Below are positions 56,166 through 63,824 of a DNA stretch of 64,000 bases, piece after piece (position 1 is the stretch's first letter; the number at the start of each line of letters is the position of its first letter). Location of the stretch: assembly GCA_012517875.1 (NCBI GenBank), contig JAAYUB010000021.1, forward strand, positions 1 through 64,000, written 5' to 3'. The DNA comes from Acidobacteriota bacterium. GTDB lineage: Bacteria; Acidobacteriota; JAAYUB01. The notes below the pieces were generated by a model. That model was given only the letters and a program-made list of their open reading frames with translations, had not been told where the DNA came from and searched no databases. A program made the translations under genes and the position numbers.

Positions 56166-56221
56166 TAAACAGTAAATAGTGAACGGTGAGGAGTGAAGAG
56201 ATCGGAGATAGGAGTTGGGAT
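56166..56221 (+). repeat. Degenerate heptanucleotide array, left
   Basis: Five consecutive units TAAACAG, TAAATAG, TGAACGG, TGAGGAG, TGAAGAG (56166-56200), followed by more divergent units ATCGGAG, ATAGGAG, TTGGGAT. Position 1 is T in the first five units and position 7 is G throughout them. Confidence 0.7.
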
Positions 56222-56228
56222 CTCGCGC

Positions 56229-56254
56229 TCGTAATTCGTAATCGTGCTCGTAAT
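56229..56254 (+). repeat. TCGTAAT short direct repeats
   Basis: Three exact copies of TCGTAAT at 56229-56235, 56236-56242 and 56248-56254, the third offset by CGTGC. They continue the 7-base periodicity of the preceding array with a different unit. Confidence 0.6.
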
Positions 56255-56306
56255 CGTCATCGAGCCCAGGATCTCGTTCACCCCCGATCGATACTTGCCC
56301 GCCGTA

Positions 56307-56329
56307 GGCCGCGTCCGCCGGACGCGGCC
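56307..56329. repeat. 23-bp palindromic repeat, copy 3
   Basis: Form GGCCGC-GTC-CGCCG-GAC-GCGGCC, same frame as 1383-1405 and 6733-6755 with a third N3 pair. Confidence 0.6.
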
Positions 56330-56425
56330 CGCCACCTCGGCACGGTTGAGTGGTTCGCCCAAGGCTCAGCGTCTCATGGTGGCGAGGATCAATCGAAATC
56401 CCGCCACCTCCTGCCATGTGTAGCG

Positions 56426-56448
56426 GCGCCCGTCCGGCGGACGGGCGC
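56426..56448. repeat. 23-bp palindrome related to the GTCCG-x-CGGAC core
   Basis: GCGCCCGTCCG (56426-56436), central G, CGGACGGGCGC (56438-56448): exact inverted repeat. It shares the GTCC/GGAC core with the palindrome at 56307 but not the GGCCGC ends. Confidence 0.55.
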
Positions 56449-56487
56449 TGCTTCGCCTGAGGCCGCGCCAGCGGCCGAGGCATGTAG

Positions 56488-56536
56488 CCCGGGCCGAGAG
56501 GCCCGGGTCGCCGGTTTTTTTTTTTTTTTTTTTTTT
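56488..56536 (+). terminator. GAGA-tetraloop hairpin followed by 22 consecutive T
   Basis: CCCGGGCC (56488-56495), loop GAGA, GGCCCGGG (56500-56507), then TCGCCGG and an uninterrupted run of 22 T (56515-56536). It looks like an over-sized intrinsic terminator on the plus strand, but lies 340 bases after ribE. The length of the T run could be affected by sequencing error. Confidence 0.45.
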
Positions 56537-56719
56537 GAGAGACAGGGGAAGTCGCGCCAACGGCGGCGGGATCCACGCGCCGCGTTCGTGTTGGGTCTGG
56601 GAAGAACCTTTGCTGCGGGGCCGCTCGGGCCTTGCCTTCCCCCGCTCCTGTGGAGCTTTTTGCCCTCCCGCGCCCGTCGCCTTCCCGGATCTTTCGCTCC
56701 GGGGTCTACACCCCGCCGC

Positions 56720-56867
56720 CGCTGGCGCGGCGGGATCGTGCCGCGGGCCGCGTTCGGCGAAGGTGACAGACGGCGATGACGCGAGTATTGCGCGATCGTG
56801 CCGTGACCGAGCTCGCGGCCAGAGGCCGTGAGGACTGAAATCGTACTGTCGCTGGCGCGGCGGGATC
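56720..56867 (+). repeat. Direct repeats of CGCTGGCGCGGCGGGATC
   Basis: Two exact 18-base copies at 56720-56737 and 56850-56867; a third, partial copy (GGCGGCGGGATC) lies at 56562-56573. The sequence after the first two occurrences (from 56562 and from 56720) also shares CCGCGTTCG. Confidence 0.6.
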
Positions 56868-56951
56868 CGGCGTCGGACCGCGGATGGGTACCGGAGTCGT
56901 GTGACGCCGCACCGCGCTCCGCGTGCGGATCCGGAGCGGCGTCATGCCGTG

Positions 56952-56979
56952 CGAACAGTGAGCGGTAAACAGTGAAACG
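56952..56979 (+). repeat. Degenerate heptanucleotide array, right
   Basis: CGAACAG, TGAGCGG, TAAACAG, TGAAACG: four units matching those of the left array (56166-56200), in the same orientation, near the other end of the island. Confidence 0.65.
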
Positions 56980-57093
56980 CAGGGGGTATGCTTGACGGCG
57001 CGCTTTGAAGCCTGACCAGTCTCATCGAGCGCGCGCTCCGGTAGGATCCGGATCGCGCGGGACGCCTGCGCCACGCGCATGTCGTGGGGGGTG

Positions 57094-58698
57094 TCAGGAC
57101 GGCAGCTTGGCCAGCAGGTCGCGGGCCATGGCGGCGAACTCGTTCTCCAGGGGGAGCAGCTCTTCGAGCAGTTCGCGGGCCCGGGCGAAGTTGCCGGTTT
57201 CGCGGTGCAAGTTCGCCAGGTTGTATACCACTTTCCAGAACAGGTTGTTGCGAGTGGTCAACGAGTTGAGCAGCGCGCTGGCCTTCTCAGTCTGGTTCAG
57301 CTGCATCAGCGTGAGCGCCTGACCGATGATGGCCCGGATGAAGAAGGGGTTCAGCGTGCAGGCCTTCTCGAAATTCTGGTACGCCTCGTCGGGCTGCTCC
57401 AGGTAGTAATAGAGCCGGCCCAGGTTGTAATACAGGTCGGCAAAGCCGGGGTTCTGCCCCAGGGCCAGGTTCAGAATGTGGACCTCGGCGCGCAGCAGAT
57501 CGGCTTTTTCCGAGCCGATCCGCTCATCTTCCGGCGACTCGTTGCTGAACAGAATGGTCTCGGGAATGCTCTTGAAGTCGCGGTATGACTCCTCAAATTT
57601 CTCCAGCGCCTCCGCGGCGCGCCCCAAGTCCTTGTAGCAGAAGCCCATGCTGATCTTGGCGGGCACGAATTTCGGATTGCGAAGCAGGCACCGGCGGAAG
57701 TACTCCAGCGCCTCGGAGTGTTTCTTGAGGCGCTGGGCCTCCCGGCCCAGACGGAAATACACCTCCGGCAGGTCCACGCCATCCACCAGCAGGTTCTGGT
57801 AATGCTTCACCAGGAGCTGGCGAAACCAGGAGTTGCGGATGATGTCCCCCTCCGGGTCCTGGAAGGGCAGGGCCTGCACGTCAATCTCGATGGTCTTGTG
57901 GAACCGCTCGTCCACCCACTTCTGCACGGCGGCCTCGGAAACGTCGCTGTCATTTTTGGGTAACGGGTATTTGCGCAACAACGGGTGACCGGCGTCCATC
58001 CGCAGCTGCCGGGCAAGGAAGCCGAGGGGGATCTGGAAGCGGTTCCGCTGTTTGAGAAACGGGATCAGCTCCTCCAGGATCCGGAAGGCGTCTGCGTAGC
58101 GCTTAAGCACGATGTAGGCGGCCATCAGGTCCAATTGGGCTTCGGGGAAGGGGCGTTTGAATTCCAGGGCCCGCAGAAGCATCTTTTCGACTTCAGGGTA
58201 CATACGCCGCCGGAACCGGGCGATGGCCAGCAGGTGATAGACCGTGGCATCGAAGGGAGGCAGCGCGATGGCGTCGTGCAGGATTTCTTCGGTGCGGTCC
58301 AGGCTGCCCAGATTCAGGCGGGCGATCCCCAGGCAGATCCGGATGCTGGGGAAGTTGGGTTCGCGGGTGAAGATCGCTTCGAACACCCGCACCGCTGCCG
58401 GGAAGTTACCGGAGTTGTTGAGAATGATCCCCTTGTTAAGCAGCAGGATGCTGTGGTCCGGGTATTCGGTCAGCCCCTGGTCCAGGATGTCCAGTGCTTG
58501 CTTGTGCAGTTGTTGTGAGGTATATTTGATGCCAAGGAGCTTGTAGCATTCTAGAATGAAACCTTTAGAGAGAGACGCGTAAGTGCCTTCGGCTTCGGAA
58601 TCACGGGCGGCGGCTTCGCGGAAGGACGCGATGGCCTTGTGGTAGAGTCCTTTCCCGAATTCGCCGAGGGCTTCTTCGAATAACAGCGATTCCTTCAT
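57094..58698 (-). CDS. Tetratricopeptide-repeat protein
   Basis: 534 residues from ATG 58698. Multiple TPR-like helix pairs: residues ~10-170 (YHKAIASFREAAARD, KQALDILDQGLTEYPD, NFPAAVRVFEAIFTREPN), a middle less regular part, and ~300-530 (SEALEYFRRCLLRNPK, DEAYQNFEKACTLNPF, ARARELLEELLP). No signal peptide or membrane helix from this start. A longer form from 58809 would overlap the divergent kinase gene and cross the promoter, so it is not chosen. Probably a scaffold protein; partner unknown, though the divergent histidine kinase shares the promoter region. Confidence 0.82.
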   Translation of the reverse strand: MKESLLFEEALGEFGKGLYHKAIASFREAAARDSEAEGTYASLSKGFILECYKLLGIKYTSQQLHKQALDILDQGLTEYPDHSILLLNKGIILNNSGNFPAAVRVFEAIFTREPNFPSIRICLGIARLNLGSLDRTEEILHDAIALPPFDATVYHLLAIARFRRRMYPEVEKMLLRALEFKRPFPEAQLDLMAAYIVLKRYADAFRILEELIPFLKQRNRFQIPLGFLARQLRMDAGHPLLRKYPLPKNDSDVSEAAVQKWVDERFHKTIEIDVQALPFQDPEGDIIRNSWFRQLLVKHYQNLLVDGVDLPEVYFRLGREAQRLKKHSEALEYFRRCLLRNPKFVPAKISMGFCYKDLGRAAEALEKFEESYRDFKSIPETILFSNESPEDERIGSEKADLLRAEVHILNLALGQNPGFADLYYNLGRLYYYLEQPDEAYQNFEKACTLNPFFIRAIIGQALTLMQLNQTEKASALLNSLTTRNNLFWKVVYNLANLHRETGNFARARELLEELLPLENEFAAMARDLLAKLPS

Positions 58699-58729
58699 GA
58701 AACCGTAACGTCTGTCACAGGATATTGAT

Positions 58730-58758
58730 ACTTTAAGTAAAATTGCAAACAGGGTCAA
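58730..58758 (-). promoter_or_regulatory. Promoter of the TPR gene
   Basis: Minus strand: TTGACC (58758-58753), 17 bases, TAAAGT (58735-58730), about 31 bases before ATG 58698. Confidence 0.5.
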
Positions 58759-58784
58759 GAAAAAGATCGCGTCCGGCGGCTTAA

Positions 58785-60404
58785 ATGGGTTCAGACGCCA
58801 GCAACCCACCCAGCAACATCGTGTACGTCTATCAGGAGATGCTCCTCACCCTGGTGGACGTGTTCCAGCACGTGGCCGAACAGGACAACATCCAGATCAA
58901 CCTGGAGCGCATCTTCGACCTGATCCTGAGCTTCCGCGACTACACCGCCGTCTGGATCTACCACCAGCCGGACGAGTCCGGACCGGCTCAACTCATCGCC
59001 CACAAAGGTGTGGCCCGCGACACGGTGGATCCCGAGCAGAATGCCGAGCTGCGGGCGGCGGTGATGGACCATGTCTTCCGTACGGCCCAGCCCATCTCGC
59101 TCAAGCGCCTCGAGCCGTGCTTCGGTCCCGCGGCCGGGACCGTGATCCGAACCCACCTGGCGGTGCCGCTCCGGCTCCCCGGCCGGGTCTGGGGCGTGCT
59201 CAATGTGGCTGCCGGCAACCACCGGCGGGTGTCCCGGCACGAGATCCAGTTCTTCTCGGTCATCGCGGGGGTGATCTCCAGCCTGCTGAACTTGGAGCAG
59301 TGCCGGCAGCGACAGGCCGGGGACCTGAGCCGGATGTCCGGCCTCGGTCTCCAGAAAATGATGGAGAAGCTGGCCGACGGCGTCATGCTGATGACCGACG
59401 ACTTCCACCTGACCCTGCTGAACCCGTCCGGGAAGGCCTTCCTCGGCGATCTGAGCGAGTTCGAGAAGGGCGCGTTCTTTGACAAGTTCAGCGAGGTGCA
59501 GGGGACGATCTGTGACCGGCTGGGCCGGCAGGGGCAGGAACTGATGGAGATCGAGTTGCCGCTGGCCGATCCGTACGGCAAGGTGATCCGCCTCGTGGCC
59601 ACGCCGCTGCACGACCCGGTGTCGGGCTTCCAGGGCGCCATCATCGTCGCCAAGGACATCACGGGCGAGAAGAAAATGGCCCGGCAGGCGCGTCTACAGA
59701 CGCGGGTGTCCTCGGTGGGTTCGCTGATCGAGGGGATCTCTCATGAGCTGAACAACCCGCTGGCCGCCGTGTCCGGCTACATCCAGATGCTGGGCCGGAA
59801 ACTGGCCGACGACGAGGGGGCGCGGGATATCCTGGGCAAGATCGACCGGGAGCTGACGCGGGCCATCGTCATCGTCAAGAACCTGGTGGCCTCGGCCGAG
59901 CGCCGCCCTCTGGAGAAGGTGCCGGTCCGGCTGAACGCTCTCCTCGAGCATCTGGCGGACGAGCTCCAGCCCATGATCCACAAGCTGGGCGTGACCCTGA
60001 ACTTGAACATGGAGCCGGATCTGCCCGAGCTGTACCTTGAGCGCGAGAACATCGCCCAGGTGTTCCGCACCCTGATCGAGCTGGCCGCCCAGACCATGGC
60101 TCAGGATCACGGCGGCGGCATCCTCGACATCGCGATGCTCAAACGCCTGGAAATGGTCCAGGTCGTGATCACCGACGGCAGCCCCGGCGTTGAGCCGTCG
60201 AACATGCCGGAAGTCCGGGCGCTCGTCCAGGTTTCGGATCAGCCGCTTGAAGACGCCAGTGTCCGGCTCGCGTTCTGCTTCAACGTTATCCGCAACCACG
60301 GCGGCGTGATCTTCACCGAGGCTGAAACCGGCAAGGGCATCGGCTACGTGATCGAACTGCCTGTTTTTGCGGAAGAGTATTGGCGCACCGATTCCGGCCC
60401 GTGA
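58785..60404 (+). CDS. GAF-PAS-HisKA histidine kinase homologue with degenerate ATP-binding domain
   Basis: 539 residues, soluble. GAF-like domain ~35-170, PAS-like ~185-295 (DGVMLMTDDFHLTLLNPSGKAFLG), HisKA with phospho-acceptor His320 in EGISHELNNPLAAVSGYIQM, then a HATPase-sized region 375-530. In that region the usual ATP-binding boxes are damaged. The N-box Asn is lost (QVFRTLIELAAQTM), G1 reads DGSPGVE instead of DxGxG, and no GTGLGL G2 box is visible (DASVRLAF). It may be phosphorylated by another kinase or act as a scaffold. No response regulator is adjacent; an NtrC-like one without a phosphoacceptor lies at 6885. Divergent from the TPR gene. Confidence 0.85.
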   Translation: MGSDASNPPSNIVYVYQEMLLTLVDVFQHVAEQDNIQINLERIFDLILSFRDYTAVWIYHQPDESGPAQLIAHKGVARDTVDPEQNAELRAAVMDHVFRTAQPISLKRLEPCFGPAAGTVIRTHLAVPLRLPGRVWGVLNVAAGNHRRVSRHEIQFFSVIAGVISSLLNLEQCRQRQAGDLSRMSGLGLQKMMEKLADGVMLMTDDFHLTLLNPSGKAFLGDLSEFEKGAFFDKFSEVQGTICDRLGRQGQELMEIELPLADPYGKVIRLVATPLHDPVSGFQGAIIVAKDITGEKKMARQARLQTRVSSVGSLIEGISHELNNPLAAVSGYIQMLGRKLADDEGARDILGKIDRELTRAIVIVKNLVASAERRPLEKVPVRLNALLEHLADELQPMIHKLGVTLNLNMEPDLPELYLERENIAQVFRTLIELAAQTMAQDHGGGILDIAMLKRLEMVQVVITDGSPGVEPSNMPEVRALVQVSDQPLEDASVRLAFCFNVIRNHGGVIFTEAETGKGIGYVIELPVFAEEYWRTDSGP

Positions 60405-60431
60405 TCCCGGGCGTCTCCCCCTCCCCGCGCC

Positions 60432-62030
60432 TCAGAGGAACGTTTTCCGCTCCCGGGCCATCGCCTCCAGAGTCTGCTGGACCGCAGTCTGGACCACGGC
60501 GATCTTGAAGTCCCCCGCGATGCCCTTCAGACCGTCCTCGGCCTGGCGCGACGGCGTGGTCGACAGCAGTTCGATAAGACCGGTGACCATCTTCGGATTC
60601 AACCCCCCGATGGCGCGGCCCATGACGATGGTCGCCTTGCCCAGTTCCTGGCGGATGGCGTCCAGGATCATCTGGACGGCTCGCGTCTGCTTGGAGAAAT
60701 CGAACTCGCCGGCGCCCTTCAGAACGCTGGCCTTGAACTCGTCCAGCACCTCCGGTTTGTAGAACTTCTCCAGCCGGATGGCGTCCGAGACGTGGGACGC
60801 TGTGGCGATCTGGAGCACGAGCTGCAGCCCGCCCATGGTGTCGTAGTTGAGGTAGCAGCGGACTGCCTCCTGCGTCAGGGCGGGAAAGACGTCCGGATGG
60901 ATGTAGGCGAGCATCATGTCGAGGATGTCCCGCACCGGGTAATCCGCCGGCTTCTGCAGCCGGCCCAGCAGGTAAATCAGGTTGCGTTTGTAGTACCAGC
61001 GGGTCAGCTGCTGGCTCTGGAGCTCGGCGATGATCTGATAGAAGATCTCCGGCTCGTAGACCGTCAGGAACTGCAGCAGGCGCTTGCGCCCCTCGGCGTC
61101 CTGCTCCTGCACCAGGCTGCCCAGCAGATTGGTGGGACGGGTCTCGAAAATGTTGGAGAACAGGGGCTTCAGGATCTTCTTCCGCTCCGGATCGCGGAGG
61201 TACTCATCGAGGAACGAGGTGTCGATGGAACTCAGCGTGAGCACGCTGGCAACCTCCCGCTCCAAGAACTGATCCTTGCGCTGATCCACCGTCTGGGCCA
61301 CGAACCCGAGAATCTCGTTGGCCGCCTCGATATGCCGCCGGTTGAGCAACAGGCGGGCCTTTTCGATCAAGGCGATGAGCCGTTCCTTGAGGGTCTGGTC
61401 GTGGATAATGTTGATGAAGGTCTTCTGGATCTCCTCCATCAGCTCGTGCACCCGGGTCCGGCGGACGTCCGGGGCCAGCGCGGGGTCGTCGATGACCGGG
61501 GTCAGCTTGTCCATGAGGAGGGTGAACCGTTCGCCGGTGATCTGGATCCACTCGCCCTCCGTGACCTGGGTGGTGTCGTCCACGTGGAACTGGACCTCGT
61601 ATTCCGGCATGGCCTTCTGAGTTTCCGCCTCGAGCGATTTGAGGAACTGGCGCTTGATGTTGGGTAGCTCTTCCTTGAAAATGTCCCGCTCCTCCGCCGG
61701 GCAGAGGCGGTACAGCTCGTTGATAAACGGCCGGATGAATTTGTCCAGCTGGAACAGGCGCAGGGAGCAGAATGAATCCGCTTGGTAGATCCGCAGGACG
61801 GTGGTGCCGAGGCACTGGTAGATGGGGATGCCCGATTTTTTGTTCTGGCCGACGGCCCAGTGGTTGCAGAGCTTGGCCACCTGGGCCGGGTCCAGGAGGC
61901 CCTTCCCCTCGGTGCGCAGGATGAGCTGCAGGGTGTCCTGGGCGTTGGCCGGGGTGATCTCGTCACTCAGGTACTTGAAGAACGAGGTTACCAGCTGGTT
62001 CAAATCGGTTTGGAACGCGGAGTCTCCCAT
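60432..62030 (-). CDS. Large helical cytoplasmic protein of unknown function
   Basis: 532 residues. ATG 62030 with GGGAG five bases upstream. No signal peptide or membrane segment. Residues 1-200 are mixed alpha/beta; ~200-530 are helical, with spacing suggestive of HEAT-like repeats (LLQFLTVYEPEIFYQIIAEL, NLIYLLGRLQKPADYPVRDIL, ALTQEAVRCYLNYDTMGGLQ). A C-terminal MGRAIGGLNPKMVTGLIELL follows. I cannot assign a family. Convergent with the kinase gene (28-base gap). Confidence 0.72.
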   Translation of the reverse strand: MGDSAFQTDLNQLVTSFFKYLSDEITPANAQDTLQLILRTEGKGLLDPAQVAKLCNHWAVGQNKKSGIPIYQCLGTTVLRIYQADSFCSLRLFQLDKFIRPFINELYRLCPAEERDIFKEELPNIKRQFLKSLEAETQKAMPEYEVQFHVDDTTQVTEGEWIQITGERFTLLMDKLTPVIDDPALAPDVRRTRVHELMEEIQKTFINIIHDQTLKERLIALIEKARLLLNRRHIEAANEILGFVAQTVDQRKDQFLEREVASVLTLSSIDTSFLDEYLRDPERKKILKPLFSNIFETRPTNLLGSLVQEQDAEGRKRLLQFLTVYEPEIFYQIIAELQSQQLTRWYYKRNLIYLLGRLQKPADYPVRDILDMMLAYIHPDVFPALTQEAVRCYLNYDTMGGLQLVLQIATASHVSDAIRLEKFYKPEVLDEFKASVLKGAGEFDFSKQTRAVQMILDAIRQELGKATIVMGRAIGGLNPKMVTGLIELLSTTPSRQAEDGLKGIAGDFKIAVVQTAVQQTLEAMARERKTFL

Positions 62031-62198
62031 CTCATCTCCCGCTTCGCCCGTTCCGCCGAACCCGGCATCCTCGGGCAAAAGTCCGTGGGGGTAGCACTTG
62101 TGGTGCGATGGTAGCACAGATGTTTTTTCTTTGCAACGCGGGGCCGTTTTGGTAATTTGGAAAGGTATTTCCATCAACGTCCCGCGGCGGAAGCTCGG

Positions 62199-63725
62199 AT
62201 GACTCTGACGTCGGATGAGTTCAGCTGGAAGATTCTGGCCGTGAGCCTGTTCTGGGCCGTGCTCCTGTTTCCGGGGGTGCTCATCGGCCCGGTCCGGGTG
62301 TTCCTCGGCTCATTCCCCGTGCTCATCGACCCGAGCTACGTGCTGGTGATCCTCGGAGGCATCCTGTTCGGTATCTGGGGCGGCGTCGTCAGCCCGTTCA
62401 TCGCCGTCACGGCGGCCTACCTCATCCGGCCGGGGGAGCACTCGGCCGCGCTGTACCTGGCCTCGCTGGCGGTGCACATGATCAACGGCACGGTGGTGCC
62501 GATCGTTCGGGACCGCTGCTTCGCCCGGATGCGCCGCCTGGACGTGCGGGCACTGCTGGCGTACGGCGCCGCCGGCCTGCTGCTGGTGCCCCTGGTGAAC
62601 GGGCTGTTCTACGCGGTGTTCCGGCGGGTGTACTTCCTGCAGTGGGTGGAGGCGCCAGGGTGGGAACTGCTGCTGTCCACCAGTCTCTACTTCGCCATCC
62701 TGCTCGTGTTTCCGGGCGAGCTCATCTTCCAGTTCATCCCGCCCGAGGCGCGTCGCATGGGCGTCCTGATCGAGAACCGTTGGGGCCTCTGGAGCCGCCG
62801 GACGCTGGTTTTCCAGAGCAACTGGCTTGTCGTGGGGGCGCTGGTGCTGTGCCTGCTGCCGCTGCCGGTCCACGCGGTGCTGGCGTACCAGGCGTGGTTC
62901 CAGCACCGTGAAGCGGCGCGCACCCAGTGGATCCGCAACCGGACCTACTGGAACAAGGTGCACGGCATGAAGATCCAGGCGCAGCTCGACGAGCTGCGCC
63001 AGGTTCAGCGGCTCTGCGCCTGGCGGATCCGGATGATCCCGGAGAACCGGGATGCGATCGACGAGCTGCTGCTCCTGGTCCTTAAGTCCCACGACGGGAT
63101 CCGGAATCTGGAATTCGTCTCCCGCGACGACGCCGATTTCCGCAGCCGGACCGCCTTCTATGTGGGTTCGGAGCAGGGGCTGGACGGTTGGGCACGGGAT
63201 ACGTTCGGAGTGACCCGGCTGTTCACGGATTCGGCGGAGCCGTGGTTCACCATGGGGGAGCGGATTTTCCTGGCCGACGGCCGGGAGGCCGGCTGGCTCA
63301 TGCTCCGGTGCGGCGCCCGACCCGTCGTCGAGGAGTTCGTCCGGAACCAGGCGCTGCTGCCCGAGCGGGGGCGGGTGTTGCTGGCGGACCGGAACGGCCG
63401 GGTGATCTGGGGGGACACCACCCTGTCACGGCTGCCGCTGGACGCGCCGGACCGCTTCCATCAGACGCATCGGGGCCGCGGATTTTTCCTCGACGCGTAC
63501 CCCGTCCTCGACGGCCACTGGAACGTCATCTACCTCGAGGAGTACGATTTTCTGCCCGGCATGCGCGAGCATCTGGCGGAACATGCCGGGTGGGCCATCT
63601 GCATCCACGTGTCCACGTTCCTGTTCCTGCTGGGCATCACGGTGCTGACCCGGGCGCTGGGAAAGGGGATCGAAAACCCGGCCGACCTGGAAGACACCGC
63701 GTCGGGGGATACAACCGGCGAGTGA
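62199..63725 (+). CDS. Multi-pass membrane sensor-like protein without output domain
   Basis: 508 residues. Residues 1-230 contain about six membrane helices (ILAVSLFWAVLLFPGVLIG, YVLVILGGILFGIWGG, LYFAILLVFPGELIFQF) of 5TM/7TM sensor type. Residues ~235-480 are a probable extracytoplasmic sensing domain resembling Cache/PAS (KSHDGIRNLEFVSRDDADF, GWLMLRCGARPVVEEF, VLLADRNGRVIWGD), and a final helix ~484-503 returns to the membrane. A 17-residue acidic tail ends the protein: there is no HAMP, kinase, GGDEF or chemotaxis domain. ATG 62199 with a weak GGCGGAAG. Perhaps it signals through a partner, such as a kinase encoded elsewhere. Confidence 0.75.
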   Translation: MTLTSDEFSWKILAVSLFWAVLLFPGVLIGPVRVFLGSFPVLIDPSYVLVILGGILFGIWGGVVSPFIAVTAAYLIRPGEHSAALYLASLAVHMINGTVVPIVRDRCFARMRRLDVRALLAYGAAGLLLVPLVNGLFYAVFRRVYFLQWVEAPGWELLLSTSLYFAILLVFPGELIFQFIPPEARRMGVLIENRWGLWSRRTLVFQSNWLVVGALVLCLLPLPVHAVLAYQAWFQHREAARTQWIRNRTYWNKVHGMKIQAQLDELRQVQRLCAWRIRMIPENRDAIDELLLLVLKSHDGIRNLEFVSRDDADFRSRTAFYVGSEQGLDGWARDTFGVTRLFTDSAEPWFTMGERIFLADGREAGWLMLRCGARPVVEEFVRNQALLPERGRVLLADRNGRVIWGDTTLSRLPLDAPDRFHQTHRGRGFFLDAYPVLDGHWNVIYLEEYDFLPGMREHLAEHAGWAICIHVSTFLFLLGITVLTRALGKGIENPADLEDTASGDTTGE

Positions 63726-63762
63726 CCCGTCCGTCAGCGGACGCGCCCGCGCGGCTGGCCGG

Positions 63763-63791
63763 TTCCAATCGGCGGGCAACTGTATTACAAT
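63763..63791 (+). promoter_or_regulatory. Putative promoter of ribB
   Basis: TTCCAA (63763-63768), 17 bases, TACAAT (63786-63791), 33 bases before the ribB start. The -35 is weak; the -10 hexamer is the one shared by several promoters in the window. No FMN riboswitch elements are visible between 63726 and 63824. Confidence 0.45.
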
Positions 63792-63824
63792 TGAGCGGAT
63801 TCGGGTACGGGAGGACGTCAGCCG

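Larger units (their letters stand above)
56151..57093. other. 943-base non-coding repeat island
   Basis: The longest stretch without a gene. It carries heptad arrays at both ends (56166-56221 and 56952-56979), TCGTAAT repeats (56229-56254), palindromes (56307-56329, 56426-56448), a hairpin followed by a T22 tract (56488-56536), and three copies of a CGGGATC-containing GC-rich segment. Open frames across it are short, lack ribosome-binding sites and encode Arg/Pro/Ala-rich shadows. No transposase or tRNA. Confidence 0.7.

Noticed and set aside
56186-56779. Plus-strand open frames inside the repeat island
   Set aside because: They run through palindromes and the poly(T) tract (encoding a Phe run), have no ribosome-binding site and no recognisable product.
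63726-63824. FMN riboswitch ahead of ribB
   Set aside because: Only ~100 bases are available and the conserved RFN core strings are absent; a small CGTCCG/CGGACG hairpin (63728-63743) is all that folds clearly.
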